This document shows, in pieces, positions 24,666 through 35,954 of a stretch of 64,000 nt of DNA. Under the pieces are notes generated by a model. The model ran no database searches. It saw only the letters and a list, made by a program, of their open reading frames with translations, and was not told the origin of the DNA. Every line of letters starts with the position of its first letter. The stretch's first letter is position 1. The stretch is from Anadara kagoshimensis (taxonomy: Eukaryota > Mollusca > Bivalvia > Arcoida > Arcidae). The stretch spans positions 15,642,698-15,706,697 of the forward strand of contig CM037860.1 of assembly GCA_021292105.1 (NCBI GenBank), read 5' to 3'. The translations under genes were made by a program, and so were the position numbers.

Positions 24666-25392
24666 CACGGTGGCGAACCTACGTCATAGACGCGACTTCG
24701 TAAACACAACAATGGCGGCCAAACTATCGACTCGCGGTGAGTTTTAACGGAATTTCCATACTTCCCATCAGTTTATAGTTATCTTTCTATGGCACCAATT
24801 ACCTTTTCAAACTCTAAGGTAAGCTTTTTCATTTTACTTCTACTCAAAAATCCTTATATTGATTCATTTCAAGTAAAACATTTATAATGACAGTGAAAAC
24901 CGTTCTGGATGGTTTTTTTTATAAATATTATGTGTGCACGACAACATAAGTTGCAAGGAGTTTTGCAGAGTGTGCACGACTACAATAAACCAAAAATGCT
25001 AAAATAGCCGTTATTAGGCCCATTTTTTGGAATTTTTCCTTTGATACATATTACTTTTAGTTTATTCATATCCCATTTGTAACATTATGGTTAGTAGGAC
25101 GAGTTTAAATGGTGAAAATACAACTTTTTCCTTTGCCGTCGTGAAAAGTGTGCCCGACATCGTGGTACGAAAATTTACTTTGACGCGAATGTTTGAATAA
25201 ACTAGCAGCTCTAAGAATATATATACATTAACCGATCGTTCGTGAAGTTATTCTGCCTTCTTTAGGCACATTGAGATAACTATAAACTGATGGGAAGTAT
25301 GGAAATTTAGGTAAAACTCACCGCGAGTCGATAGTTTGGCCGCCATTGTTGTGTTTACGAAGTCGCGTCTATGACGTAGGTTCGCCACCGTG
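24666..25392. mobile_element. Long-TIR DNA transposon, 727 bp, 5-bp target duplication
   Basis: Terminal inverted repeats of about 125 bp begin CACGGTGGCGAACCTACGTC. They run through CAACAATGGCGGCCAAAC and ACTCGCGGTGAG with few mismatches. GTATT flanks both sides (24661-24665 and 25393-25397), a 5-bp target-site duplication. The 480-bp interior is AT-rich and non-coding. The arms contain CpGs and a YY1-like ATGGCGGC. The superfamily is not assigned. Confidence 0.85.
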
Positions 25393-25397
25393 GTATT

Positions 25398-25857
25398 GTA
25401 GCGAAGGACCTCCTAGGACTAGTTTATGTGTGAACAATTAACTGTTTTGCCAATGAATTAAATTACTCAGTATGATTGCCCATTAGAAGACTGATGTAAT
25501 ACTTGTATTGTGTATATATATATAGCTGTATATTACTGTGATTGACCTTAATTTACGATGATTCCACTGACTGGGCAGGATAGGATATTTGGACAGGATA
25601 GTCTAGAGAGGATGGACAGAAGAAATGGCGGGATGAACTGACCGGATGAAATATGGCTAATGAAATCGCCGACAACAACCTTCAATTCTTCGAAAAGATC
25701 TAAGTTGTAATCATACATACTAATACATGTTTGTTTTACAGGCCGCGTACATATATTTAATTCCGGGCAGTTTAAATTATAAATTAAATACTAAAAGATG
25801 GACAGAATCTAGTTTGACCCGACCTTGACAGCAGAGAAACACATCACCACACCACAG
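25398..25857. other. Non-coding flank
   Basis: A short run of imperfect GGACAGGATAG/GGATGGACAG words lies at 25575-25620. Nothing else is recognised. Confidence 0.35.
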
Positions 25858-25876
25858 TGTAGGGCTAATTATATTC

Positions 25877-25940
25877 AGCCAATCAGAATGCAGAATTAGC
25901 CGATCACGTGGCTGGTCAGCTAGAGCAGGGGTATATAAGG
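25877..25940 (+). promoter_or_regulatory. CCAAT/E-box/TATA core promoter
   Basis: AGCCAATCAG (CCAAT box), ATCACGTGGC (E-box) and GTATATAAGGAGGC (TATA box near 25931) follow one another in normal pol II order. They lie about 70 bases before the ATG at 26008. Such a clean promoter, in a GC-rich island unlike its AT-rich surroundings, belongs to the element or gene at 26008. Confidence 0.6.
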
Positions 25941-26007
25941 AGGCGGAGAGCTATAACATTTCGCCATGACAGATTGATATAGTTGTTAAAGCACTTGGAT
26001 AGCCAAC

Positions 26008-26511
26008 ATGGACTCTACCAGTTTGCCACCAGCGTTTTCCGTCCTTTTAGACACTGTTCTAAAAGGACTACCTGTCTCTTTCTCTATGAAAGAGAACAAG
26101 GAGCGTTTTACCTGCACCTTGGTGTGGGTAAAACAGGAGGCCAGGAAGGACACGGACACCTCCAGTCCCACCAGCCAACAACTAGATAAGAAGGATGGCC
26201 CTACAAACGCCGTTGTTGAAAGTAAGAAGAAGCACAAGTCGCCTTCCACGCTCCGGCGAAACCGAACTCGCTGGAGCAGGAGGAGGAAGGCGACTAAGGA
26301 GCCAGCCAGGACCAGCCAGCCAGCTCCCCAGCCAGCCAGGACCAGCCAGCCAGCACCAGAGCCAGCCAGGACCAACCAGCCAGCTCCAGTGCCAGCCCGG
26401 AAAACCCAGCCGGCAGCTTCCTCGCCACCAGGGGATCCTGTCCCAAAAAAGCAAAAAGTCGGGATGCTGCCCTTACCATTACCGAAGCCTACATCGCACC
26501 AGCAGCCATAG
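26008..26511 (+). CDS. 167-residue basic, Pro/Ala-repeat ORF of unknown function, probably mobile-element encoded
   Basis: I do not recognise a known domain. The N-terminal half begins MDSTSLPPAFSVLLDTVLKG and continues FSMKENKERFTCTLVWVKQE. A strongly basic patch (KSPSTLRRNRTRWSRRRK) follows near residues 77-94. Four to five repeats of the PARTSQPAPx type then span about residues 99-137, ending in a lysine-rich PKKQKV that looks like a nuclear-localisation signal. A clean TATA promoter lies 70 bases upstream. The GC content is far above its surroundings, and the C-terminal coding end overlaps a hairpin at 26501-26541. A nucleic-acid-binding product of a retroelement is my best guess; a lineage-specific host gene is the alternative. 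Confidence 0.4.
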   Translation: MDSTSLPPAFSVLLDTVLKGLPVSFSMKENKERFTCTLVWVKQEARKDTDTSSPTSQQLDKKDGPTNAVVESKKKHKSPSTLRRNRTRWSRRRKATKEPARTSQPAPQPARTSQPAPEPARTNQPAPVPARKTQPAASSPPGDPVPKKQKVGMLPLPLPKPTSHQQP

Positions 26512-26541
26512 GTACAGAGTGCTCCTGTACCTATGGCTGCT
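26501..26541 (+). repeat. Perfect 17-bp hairpin
   Basis: AGCAGCCATAGGTACAG and CTGTACCTATGGCTGCT are exact reverse complements separated by seven bases. The hairpin sits exactly at the end of the ORF that begins at 26008. RNA of this strand would form a very stable stem. Confidence 0.9.
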
Positions 26542-27935
26542 CCTATGAATCAACTAGTTAACATGGCGGCGCAGGAATTACAACGCCTGCAACGACGAAA
26601 TAGACCGCTCCCGCCCGGAGAACCAGGATTCAACTACATGCCTCCGGGCTGGCGATAAACTTACTGGAATGTGATGCACTGGGTGTTACTGCGGGTACTC
26701 TCCACCGGACAACGGCCATCTCCAGACCCTGAACCCGACCTCCAGACACCACTCCTGACTACAGTAAAGCAAAGTCTACACATTGGGCGAACGCCTACAT
26801 GTAGACGTTAAACTAATACAACAACAATAACATTTCGCATTTGATGTTTGAGTTAAGTGCCCTTAATCTCTTACAGAATAAGAAGATATTGGCTTTAGGT
26901 AAGGGTGAATAACCTAGATTACCTGACAGATCGACAGCAGACTGTGGACAGTAGCTTCTCTGTGTGGTCCAGACGGAGAAGAGTACACACCACTGCATTG
27001 GCCGTTGTAATTCACTTTGTGAATTGCGGTAAAATCGGCTGTGGGTTGACCGTGCGTCGTGACCGTGCGCTGGTCGTGTGCGGTGCATGAGTTGACCGTG
27101 CGCGGTGCTTGCGTCGTGGTCGTGCGCGGTCCATGCGTTGACCGTGCGCGGTGCGTGCGTTGACCGTGCGCTGCGCAGGGCTTGGTGGATTTCCAAGTGC
27201 CGTGCGTAAATGAGAGCGAAGTGGTAACACACACAGCAGCCCAGTTGAAGTAACTTTGGTTTAGACCAATGGCGTGCACAGGTTCTGATCAGTGGCGTGC
27301 GCCAGATAACCGATCAGAGGAGTTGGCCAGGTACATTGGTTTTGGTACTGGCTAGTGGCGTGCACCAGGTCCTAGGAAAGGCTTCGGGCTGTTGGTGAAA
27401 TACACCAGGGAAAATCCCACGCTGTGGAGGCTTTTGTAATTGTGCCGGCAGGTACATGTGAGGAGTGCGGTCTACTCTGACACGTGTTCTGTGGTCAATT
27501 TGTCAAGTAGCACAGTGGGTGTGAGAATTATTGGTGTACTATCCATCCTGTCCAGTGAAGTGAAGTGTACATATCCAATCAACCAAATCATATGCCAGAC
27601 AGGCATACAATATTTATTAGTTATCTACAATATAAATACGACGTGCCGGCGTCAACAGCACGGGTGTGCCCTGCTGTTGTACCTCGGTTTTATTAAGACT
27701 CTACGTCCACAGCGCCGTTTCCGCAGGGTTTGGTCGGACCCAGATCAGCCCGGCGGCGTTTACCTTGTAATTAGACTACGTCCACAGCGCCGTTACCGCA
27801 GGTGTGTCTTATTATTCGGGCATTCCGGCGGCGCGCACAGCTACTAAATAAAGAGAATAATCGGCGACGTGAGGCGCGTTCAGTTTGAAACAAGGGTAGG
27901 CGGTGAGTGATACCCCCCGTCGCGTTACAGTATAT

Positions 27936-28191
27936 CCAATTTTTCAGAACAATCCGTATTCAAAGTTTTATGATGTACGTGCACAAAAGTATAAAATATC
28001 TTGTCCATAAAACCCAATCTTAGCAACATGTGTCATTGGACCTGACGAAAGTTTAACACTCAGCGAATAGAATTGTCATTTCATCTTGGCCTCTCGCTAG
28101 CTATATCTCTACAGTTTTAGGCAGCTGTTATCTATATTTCACAAGTTATTTCGGTCGCTAGCTATCCATATCACGATTAGTCTGACTATTT
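27936..28191. other. Short flank before the satellite
   Basis: AT-rich and non-coding, containing two GCTAGCTAT words. No gene is seen. Confidence 0.35.
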
Positions 28192-28985
28192 CTCTGAAAT
28201 GGGAAAATACTGGCAACAGAACTTGAACTTTCAACTTTACATTGCTTATGTGTTATCTCTGAAATGGGAAAATACTGGCAACAGAACTTGAACTTTCAAC
28301 TTTACATTGCTTATGTGTGATCTCTGAAATGGGAAAATACTGGCAACAGAACTTGAACTTTCAACTTAACATTGCTTATGTGTGATCTCTGAAATGGGAA
28401 AATACTGGCAACAGAACTTGAACTTTCAACTTTACATTGCTTATGTGTTATCTCTGAAATGGGAAAATACTGACAACAGAACTTGTACTTTCATCTTTAC
28501 ATTGCTTATGTGTGATCACTAAAATGAGAAAATACTGGCAACAAAACTTGTACTTTAAACTTTACATTGCGTAATGTAATCTCTGAAATGGGAAAATACT
28601 GGCAACAGAACTGGTACTTTAAACTTTACATTGTTTATGTATTATCTCTGAAATGGGAAAATACTGGCAACAGAACTTGTACTTTCATCTTTACATTGCT
28701 TATGTGTAATCTCTGAAATGGGAAAATACTGGCAACAGAACTTGTACTTTCATCTTTACATTGCTTATATGTGATCTCTGAAATGGGAAAATACTGGCAA
28801 CAGAACTTGTACTTTCATCTTTACATTGCTTATGTGTAATCTCTGAAATGGGAAAATACTGGCAACAGAACTTGTACTTTAAACTTTACATTGCTTATGT
28901 GTGATCTCTGAAATGGGAAAATACTGGCAACAGAACTTGTACTTTAAACATTACATTGCTTATGTGTGATCTCTTAATGGGGAAA
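28192..28985. repeat. 65-bp satellite array A, about 12 copies
   Basis: The unit ATCTCTGAAATGGGAAAATA, then CTGGCAACAGAACTTGTACT and a TTACATTGCTTATGTGTG end, recurs every 65 bp (for example GGGAAAATAC at 28201, 28266 and 28331). Variants are organised: the first four units read TTGAACTTTCAACTTTAC and later ones TTGTACTTTCATCTTTAC. Confidence 0.95.
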
Positions 28986-30234
28986 ATACTGGTTCAAAAA
29001 TAGGAAATTTTGAGTACTTTCGGTTTCACAAGTCATATAAAGGTAGGCAAGATTTTCTTACAACCTTTTTAATCTAACATAGAAATTTGTGAAAAATATG
29101 ATAAATTAAGGTAAGTGTAAATAGATAATGTTTTGATATTCAACATTAATCCATGTAACAAAAATAAGATCCAAGAGCGGTCCAGTCAAAATATTCATTA
29201 ATTTATACATTGAAGCGGTCAATACTTTATATTTATTCTTGATTTTGGTCGCACGGTAAACAACAGCCATTGAAAATTATATTGGTCACTAAACATAGTT
29301 AAAGCAAATTCTCTCAATAATACGTTAAGGTCACAGTTCGGAACAAATGCTAAACATTGTTCGTTACAAATGTACCCCCTACAGAGCCTCTGATGCACAA
29401 ATACGGATAATGTTTTTTTTCTAAAAAAGTGCCGTTAATATATGCTAGTTGGTGATTAGGTAGTAGGATACATCAATATCGTATCCGGGTATTGATTATT
29501 GAACCGGGAATTCCTGTAACTAATAATAGAATAAAAATGGCGTCTGGATAAAATTTGATACCTTTGGTGATATTTTACTTGTTGGATACACATGTAAACA
29601 CGCATTCCAATTATAGAATACACCAAATCAGTTGCGTGACAATGGCACAATTAATATTATCTTGGTGTTGCCATTAAAACTTGCACAAATTGATTCACAT
29701 TGTCGCATATGGAAACTTTAAGCCACGTTACATGTAAGTATACGATATGAGCAATGAAAAGAAAGGTCTCTCTCTCTCTCTCTCTCATGATGATGCATTA
29801 GAATGCAATTTTTCTAGGCCACTTAAAAAGACTTACTTAATTAAGGAATGATGGTGAAACTTGTTTTTGTTTATATTTTAGAACGTAACGTTCCGGATAC
29901 CGTTCATTTTGGAATACACCACAATTACGTATATATACACACAAAGAGGAGGACACCAGAAACAGGGCTTAAAACCCTATGTTATCACGGTAGTTATAGC
30001 ACGTTAAAGAAACCTCCTTGCACATTGCCCTGAGCGCACTGCAAAAGTAAAACTTGCTGCCACTTAACTTATAGCTGGTGACGTCTCGATATGAGTGAAA
30101 TATTCTTGACTGGGACAAAAAATCCCATTCAATTAATCAAAATCAGAAACATTTTTTCATTCGAAATATAAATTAGTAGAACTTTTGTTATTTTACGCAA
30201 TAGAGGTTAACTTAGGAATAGGTAAGTCATTGCT
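28986..30234. repeat. 1.25-kb spacer, copy 1 of a segmental tandem duplication
   Basis: From GTTCAAAAATAGGAAATTTT to AATAGGTAAGTCATTGCTC, this is nearly identical to 30713-31996. It contains a TCTC microsatellite and a SINE body piece near 30075. The block beginning AGTTGGTGAT...GTATTGATTATTGAACCGGG recurs in diverged form at 34755 and 36106. No coding sequence is recognised. Confidence 0.9.
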
Positions 30235-30712
30235 CATGTGTAATCTCTGAAATGGGAAAATACTGGCAACAGAACTTGTACTTTCATCTTTACATTGCTT
30301 ATGTGTTATCTCTGAAATGGGAAAATACTGGCAACAGAACTTGAACTTTAAACTTTACATTGCTTATGTGTAATCTCTAAAATGGGAAAATACTGGCAAC
30401 AAAACTTGTACTTTAAACTTTACATTGCTTATTTGTTATCTCTGAAATGGGAAAATACTGGCAACAGAACTTGAACTTTAATCTTTACATTGTTTATGTA
30501 TTATCTCTGAAATGGGAAAATACTGGCAACAGAACTTGTACTTTCATCTTTACATTGCTTATGTGTAATTTCTGTAATGGGAAAATACTGGCAACAGAAC
30601 TTGTACTTTTAACTTTACATTGCTGATGTGTGATCTCTGAAATGGGAAAATACTGACAACAGAACTTGTACTTTAAACTTTACATTGCTTATGTGTGATC
30701 TCTGAATGGGGA
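30235..30712. repeat. 65-bp satellite array B, about 7 copies
   Basis: It has the same 65-bp unit as array A, between the two 1.25-kb spacers. Both arrays end with the same truncated unit (CTCTTAATGGGG/CTCTGAATGGGG) running into the spacer. Array and spacer therefore duplicated together. Confidence 0.95.
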
Positions 30713-31486
30713 AAATACTGGTTCAAAAATAGGAAATTTTAAGTACTTTCGGTTTCACAAGTCATATAAAGGTAGGCAAGAGTTTCGTACAACCTGTTTA
30801 ATCTAACATAGAAATTTGTGAAAAATATGATAAATTAAGGTAAGTGTAAATAGATAATGTTTTGATATTCAACATTAATCCATGTAACAAAAATAAGACC
30901 CAAGAGCGGTCCAGTCAAAATATTCATTAATTTATACATTGAAGCGGTCAATACTTTATATTTATTCTTGATTTTGGTCGCACGGTAAACAACAGCCATT
31001 TAAAATTATATTGGTCACTAAACATAGTTAAAGCAAATTTTCTAAATAAAACGTTAAGGCCACAGTTCGGAACAAATGCTAAACATTGTTCGTTACAGAT
31101 GTACCCCCTACAGAGCCTCTGATGCACAAATACGGATAATGTTTTTTTTTCTAAAAAAGTGCCGTTAATATATGCTAGTTGGTGATTAGGTAGTAGGATA
31201 CATCAATATCGTATCCGGGTATTGATTATTGAACCGGGAATTCCTGTAACTAATAATAGAATAAAAATGGCGTCTGGATAAAATTTGATACCTTTGGTGA
31301 TATTTTACTTGTTGGATACACATGTAAACACGCATTCCAATTATAGAATACACCTATATCAGTTGCGTGACAATGGCACAATTAATATTATCTTGGTGTT
31401 GCCATTAAAACTTGCACAAATTGATTCACATTGTCGCATATGGAAACGTTCCATGTAGGTATACGATATGAGCAATGAAAAGAAAG

Positions 31487-31519
<33 letters not shown>

Positions 31520-31996
31520 CTCTCTCTCATGATAATGCATTAGAATGCAATTTTTCTAGGCCACTTAAAAAGACTTACTTAATTAAGGAATGATGGTGAA
31601 ACTTGTTTTTGTTTATATTTTAGAACGTAACGTTCCGGATACCGTTCATTTTGGAATACACCACAATTACGTATATATACACACAAAGAGGAGATAGTAA
31701 CGGTACTGACACCAGAAACAGGGCTTAAAACCCTATGTTATCACGGTAGTTATAGCACGTTAAAGAAACCTTCTTGCACATTGCCCTGAGCGCACTGCAA
31801 AAGTAAAACTTGCTGCCACTTCACCTATAGCTGGCGACGTCTTGATATGAGTGAAGTATTCTTGACTGGGACAAAAAAATCCCATTCAATTAATCAAAAT
31901 CAGAAACATTTTTCCATTCGAAATATAAATTAGTAGAACTTTTGTTATTTTACGCAATAGAGGTTAACTTAGGAATAGGTAAGTCATTGCTCATGT
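30713..31996. repeat. 1.25-kb spacer, copy 2
   Basis: Nearly identical to copy 1. It differs by scattered substitutions, a longer TCTC microsatellite and an extra segment, ATAGTAACGGTACTGAC, near 31695. It is followed by one further 65-bp unit (31997-32055). Confidence 0.9.
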
Positions 31997-32055
31997 GTAA
32001 TCTCTGAAATGGGAAAATACTGGCAACAGAACTTGTACTTTCAACTTTACATTCA

Positions 32056-32473
32056 AAGTTAGCAATTTTAAGTACTGCAAAATATGATAAAGTAAGCAAA
32101 TGTAAACAAACATTGTTTTGAGATGTAAACGCCATTCCATATAAAGAAAACAGGAAACAAGATCTTCTTTCCCCTACAGAGAGACGACTGTCAATATATT
32201 CTTTCATTGATGTATTAAAGCGGACAGTACATTTATATATGAACTCTTGATCATATATAAGAACTCTTGATCGGACGTTAAACACCAGTCATTTACCATT
32301 ATCGATATTAGTCTGGCAGATTCTCCAAATGATACACTAAGGTCACGACTCCGCATAAATGCTTAACAAATATAACCCCCAAAGAGCCTCTTATGCAATG
32401 ATTCACACATTCAAAGTTTTTTTCTAAAAACCTAACATTTCTTATTCCTAAATAACTAAATGTCCTCGTTTAA
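32056..32473. repeat. Diverged third spacer copy, left part
   Basis: Matches in order to spacer copy 1 include AATATGATAAAGTAAG, TAAAGCGGACAGTAC, CGGACGTTAAACACCAGTCA, TAAGGTCACGACTCCG and AGAGCCTCTTATGCA. Identity is much lower than between copies 1 and 2, so this copy is older. It stops at TTAA 32470-32473, where a transposon begins, and resumes at 34755. Confidence 0.75.
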
Positions 32474-33102
32474 AGGTCACCGGTCACCAAAAACCGAATT
32501 TTGTTTATTACTATTTTCCGAAAGATTACATAATAAAAAGTCGATTTAGCCACAAATAACATTTTTTAATCATTTCTGTCATTTTTTACAACGTAAAATA
32601 AAGTCCTGAAACTGTTGAAACATGGTGTTATCTCCCTTTGGTAGAAAAGGGCACAAAACCGGAAGTGACGCAGAAGGTGTTATCCCAGCTATTTAGTAAA
32701 TGAAGCTTGTATAGTGAACTGTATTTATTACCCAGATTTATCACAAGTAACTTCTTGTGTTTTTATATATTTATTTATTTTTAGCATTGGGTATTTCAAT
32801 TTCCTTCAGCAGAAAAAAAGTAAATAAAAAATTAACATAATAATAAGAAAAAGATAAAGAAAGAAAAAAACTGTATTTGTATTTGCTCTAAGTATGATAT
32901 ACTATTACTAATACTTTTACAAAGCATAATTTTACATTTCTTTTCAAATTTATTTATTTATTTTTATTTATTTAGATCTATTTATCACAAAAAATAATAA
33001 ACTCCGAGAACCCAAATTTCCGTTTTTTATTTAAAATATTGTTCATAATAATTTTCATTTATATTTAATACCATTTTAATTATCTTTACATATCTCTTTG
33101 AT

Positions 33103-33137
<35 letters not shown>

Positions 33138-33142
33138 TCTAT

Positions 33143-33179
<37 letters not shown>

Positions 33180-33340
33180 TCTTTTTATCGTAAGGAATAA
33201 TAAGAAGAACTAAATTTTGTTTTTTTATTTTTTTAAGAATCTTTTCTCCTCTCTAGTACAGCCATATTATGACCTCAAATTGATTTTAATTTATATTTGT
33301 TTTAGAAATTGTCCCATTTCTTTTTAGATTAAAATCAATG

Positions 33341-33371
<31 letters not shown>

Positions 33372-33562
33372 TACCCATGTAATTAATCAAAAGAACACGT
33401 TTTCGGGTAGAATCTGGATCCAAGACCTGTAGTTTTTTGTACAACTAAAATATCAAAAAATAACTTCTTATTGTCTCTCAAATAAAATATTTCATCCCAG
33501 GATTACTTGAATATGAAAGCAATTTCAATTCAATAGCTTCCTATTCCTTATTTGCAGTAAGT

Positions 33563-33598
<36 letters not shown>

Positions 33599-34754
33599 TA
33601 ATAATGAAAATTGAAGTTTACGTCAGTGCGTAATGTTTTTTTTTAAATATTTGTTGATATTTTCCGATGGAGTACTGATCAGAATTCTAATTCTCATTTA
33701 TTTTCAGTTTTCATGATGAAATAAAAAAAGCATATAATAACTTTATTACGCTTTAATGCTAATGGGATAAAAAGAACTTTGTCAAAATGTGATACCAGTG
33801 GGATTATGCTCGACTAACTAAGGACTCAAAACTCAAGTGTAACTTTCTTTCATTTATTCGCAATAAATTAATATCGTTCTAAGCGTGATTAACACCCCTC
33901 ACATGCCAGTAATTAAGAGATTATCAATATGCTACAGTACACTGGGAAACATCCTGTTTAGAAGTAGACATTTACCACCTGTAATCAACAGAGTTTACCT
34001 TACAATATGCAACATTAATTGACACGTGTGATTATCTTTATGATATACCCGGTAAATGTTATTTGTCATTTTTGATGGATTCTGAAAATCGAATAAATTA
34101 AAGTTAAATTAGATTGGTTAATTTGAACAAGACATACAAGTCTTTGTTTGAACATGTGAACTGATTAAATTACAGAATTAAATTAATTTTGAAAATTAAA
34201 ATGGTTTAAAATATATTTATTTGACTGAATTCATTCATTATAATTTGAATTGTCTTAAATGATTATACCACTCAAATCGTCCTGACTTATCTCGTAATAT
34301 TTAATCTGAATACATTCAAAACAATTAGAAAGCTGCATGAAGGACTTGTGTAAATCTGGCTTTAATTTGTTCTGAAATTTGTGGGAAAAAAAAACATGTT
34401 CATCGGTCATTGTGATTTTATTATCTCCAAACTTCACAAAATATATCATTTTGACTTGAAATCAAACTTTAAAACCCTTCAAGACGCCACACAAACCCAC
34501 TTGTAATATATGGTCACATATATAGGTAATGTGTTATTCCTCAGCAGCTTAACACCATGTACGTCATCAATTAGATCGCCGGAAAGTTACGAGCGGTGTC
34601 GGAAACTACCGAGTATTAGCAGTTCGTTCAGGTAAGGTTTTAGTGTATTTCAGGTAAATGTAAGGTGTGGGAAACCGTCAGACACATCAATATTGACTAT
34701 TCTACCCATTGGAATGCAAAATACAAAATTGATAAATTTGGTGACCGGTGACCT
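32474..34754. mobile_element. 2.28-kb non-autonomous DNA transposon with TTAA target duplication
   Basis: The ends are inverted repeats: AGGTCACCGGTCACCAAAAA at the left and its partner GGTGACCGGTGACCT at the right, with looser pairing to about 30 bp. TTAA flanks both sides (32470-32473 and 34755-34758). The paralogous spacer copies carry a single uninterrupted TTAA at this point (GTGCCGTTAATATATGC), so the empty site is visible. The interior is very AT-rich, with ATTT runs at 33099-33172 and TTA/AAT microsatellites, and no transposase. TTAA specificity is typical of piggyBac, but the TIR does not start CCY as piggyBac TIRs do, so the superfamily stays open. Confidence 0.85.
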
Positions 34755-35090
34755 TTAATATATATATGAGTTGGTGATGAAGGTATACATCAATATTGCA
34801 TGATGAACCGGGAATTTCTTGTTACTAATAATAGAATAGAAATGGCGTCTGGATTTTGTAAGCTCTAGTAATATTTTACTTGTTGAAAACACATGTACGC
34901 ATGCATTCCAGTTATTGAATACACCAAAACCAGTCGGTTGGCTAATGGCACAGTAAATATTGGCATTATGTTGTCATTAACACAGGCAAAAACTGATACA
35001 CTGAAATGTCGCGTATGGATAGCCATGTTACTTGTACTTATGTAATATATGAACGATTTTACTTCCAGGGTACATGAAAATCTCTCTCTC
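34755..35090. repeat. Diverged third spacer copy, right part
   Basis: It continues the spacer after the TTAA insertion: GAGTTGGTGATGAAGGTA, TGAACCGGGAATTTCTTG, TAATAATAGAATAGAAATGG, CGTCTGGAT and TATTTTACTTGTTG, all in the order seen at 29445-29760. It runs into CT/TA microsatellites. Confidence 0.85.
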
Positions 35091-35091
35091 A

Positions 35092-35143
<52 letters not shown>

Positions 35144-35158
35144 ACCAGTGTACATGGA

Positions 35159-35203
<45 letters not shown>

Positions 35204-35225
35204 TATATATATATATATATATCTC
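35085..35225. repeat. CT and TA microsatellites
   Basis: Two successive TCTC tracts each pass into TATA tracts, with TTACCAGTGTACATGGAAAG between them. The open frame across them is low-complexity and rejected. A CA run follows at about 35398-35433. Confidence 0.95.
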
Positions 35226-35391
35226 ATATATTCTATGACTATAGAAAAAGAAGTATCACCTGAATTGTTTCAGTTTATTGCCTTTTGACCATATACTACA
35301 CAGGGGCTAGATTATTTTTTTACTCGTTTTTATTCGTATTTTTATTGTTTTAATGAATTTGGCCCGTGTGATAATCCATTTCGTGGATATC

Positions 35392-35436
<45 letters not shown>

Positions 35437-35734
35437 TGAGACCAGGCGCTATGGATAGGTATAAGTACATCCTGTGATAAAGTAATTCGTTGTCATTGTC
35501 ATATGTGACGGGCAATAAGAGCAATGTATTATCACACGAACGATTCTACAAATAAACCAGTCAACGTCTTGGCTCGACTCGTCCTACTTGTGCAGACACA
35601 AATACATGTTGTTGTTGTTGATTGTTGTTGATTGTTGCCTAACGTTGCAACAACAATTTTTCAGTTATTTGCGAAGAGAAGTGTGTGTAGTATGCATTTT
35701 AAGTGCGATTGTGTTGTATGGTCTGGGTAGAACC

Positions 35735-35945
35735 AGTGCGCACCCAGGGCGACTTTAAGGTGCTAGCTCACCGAGTAAGTACGCTAAAGAAAAACGTACC
35801 ACCCGAGTAACATTACTGACACCGGGTGAACCAGTGTTTCTCAAAGACAAGGAATATCCACTTTCCCATATGTTGTCTGGCCGGGACTCGAGCGGTGAGA
35901 AACCTTGGCTTTGTAGAGTCGTGTCTTATCCATTAGATCACCTCG
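35735..35945. mobile_element. SINE-like repeat
   Basis: It begins near CACCCAGGGCGACTTTAAGG. On the plus strand it ends with CCGGGACTCGAGCGGTGAGA...CATTAGATCACCTCG, which in reverse complement looks like a degenerate tRNA-type head with a B-box-like stretch. The assignment is tentative. Confidence 0.4.
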
Positions 35946-35954
35946 TCCTTAATT

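Larger units (their letters stand above)
25860..27935 (+). mobile_element. GC-rich island, probable retroelement-like insertion (class unassigned)
   Basis: GC-rich sequence is embedded in AT-rich DNA. It starts with a pol II promoter, carries the ORF at 26008, then low-complexity GTGCGCGGT-type repeats (27040-27180), and ends with two copies of ACTACGTCCACAGCGCCG (CTACGTCCACAGCGCCGTT near 27701 and 27776). An AATAAA at about 27846 is followed about 80 bp later by a terminus ending CGCGTTACAG. The closing part resembles the end of an LTR, but no matching partner copy exists in the window. If it is an element it appears incomplete. Confidence 0.4.

Noticed and set aside
26813-27279. Several overlapping frames rich in Arg, His and Thr
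   Set aside because: They come from GTGCGCGGT low-complexity repeats read in different frames; none has a consistent start or relatives.
28192-30712. CRISPR-like array
   Set aside because: The 65-bp units are contiguous with no unique spacers, and the context is an animal genome. This is satellite DNA.
32474-34754. piggyBac assignment for the TTAA element
   Set aside because: Target site fits, but the termini begin AGGTCACC and not the usual CCY, and there is no transposase. Superfamily left open.
35049-35288. Ser/Leu/Tyr/Ile-rich frame
   Set aside because: Translation of CT and TA microsatellites.
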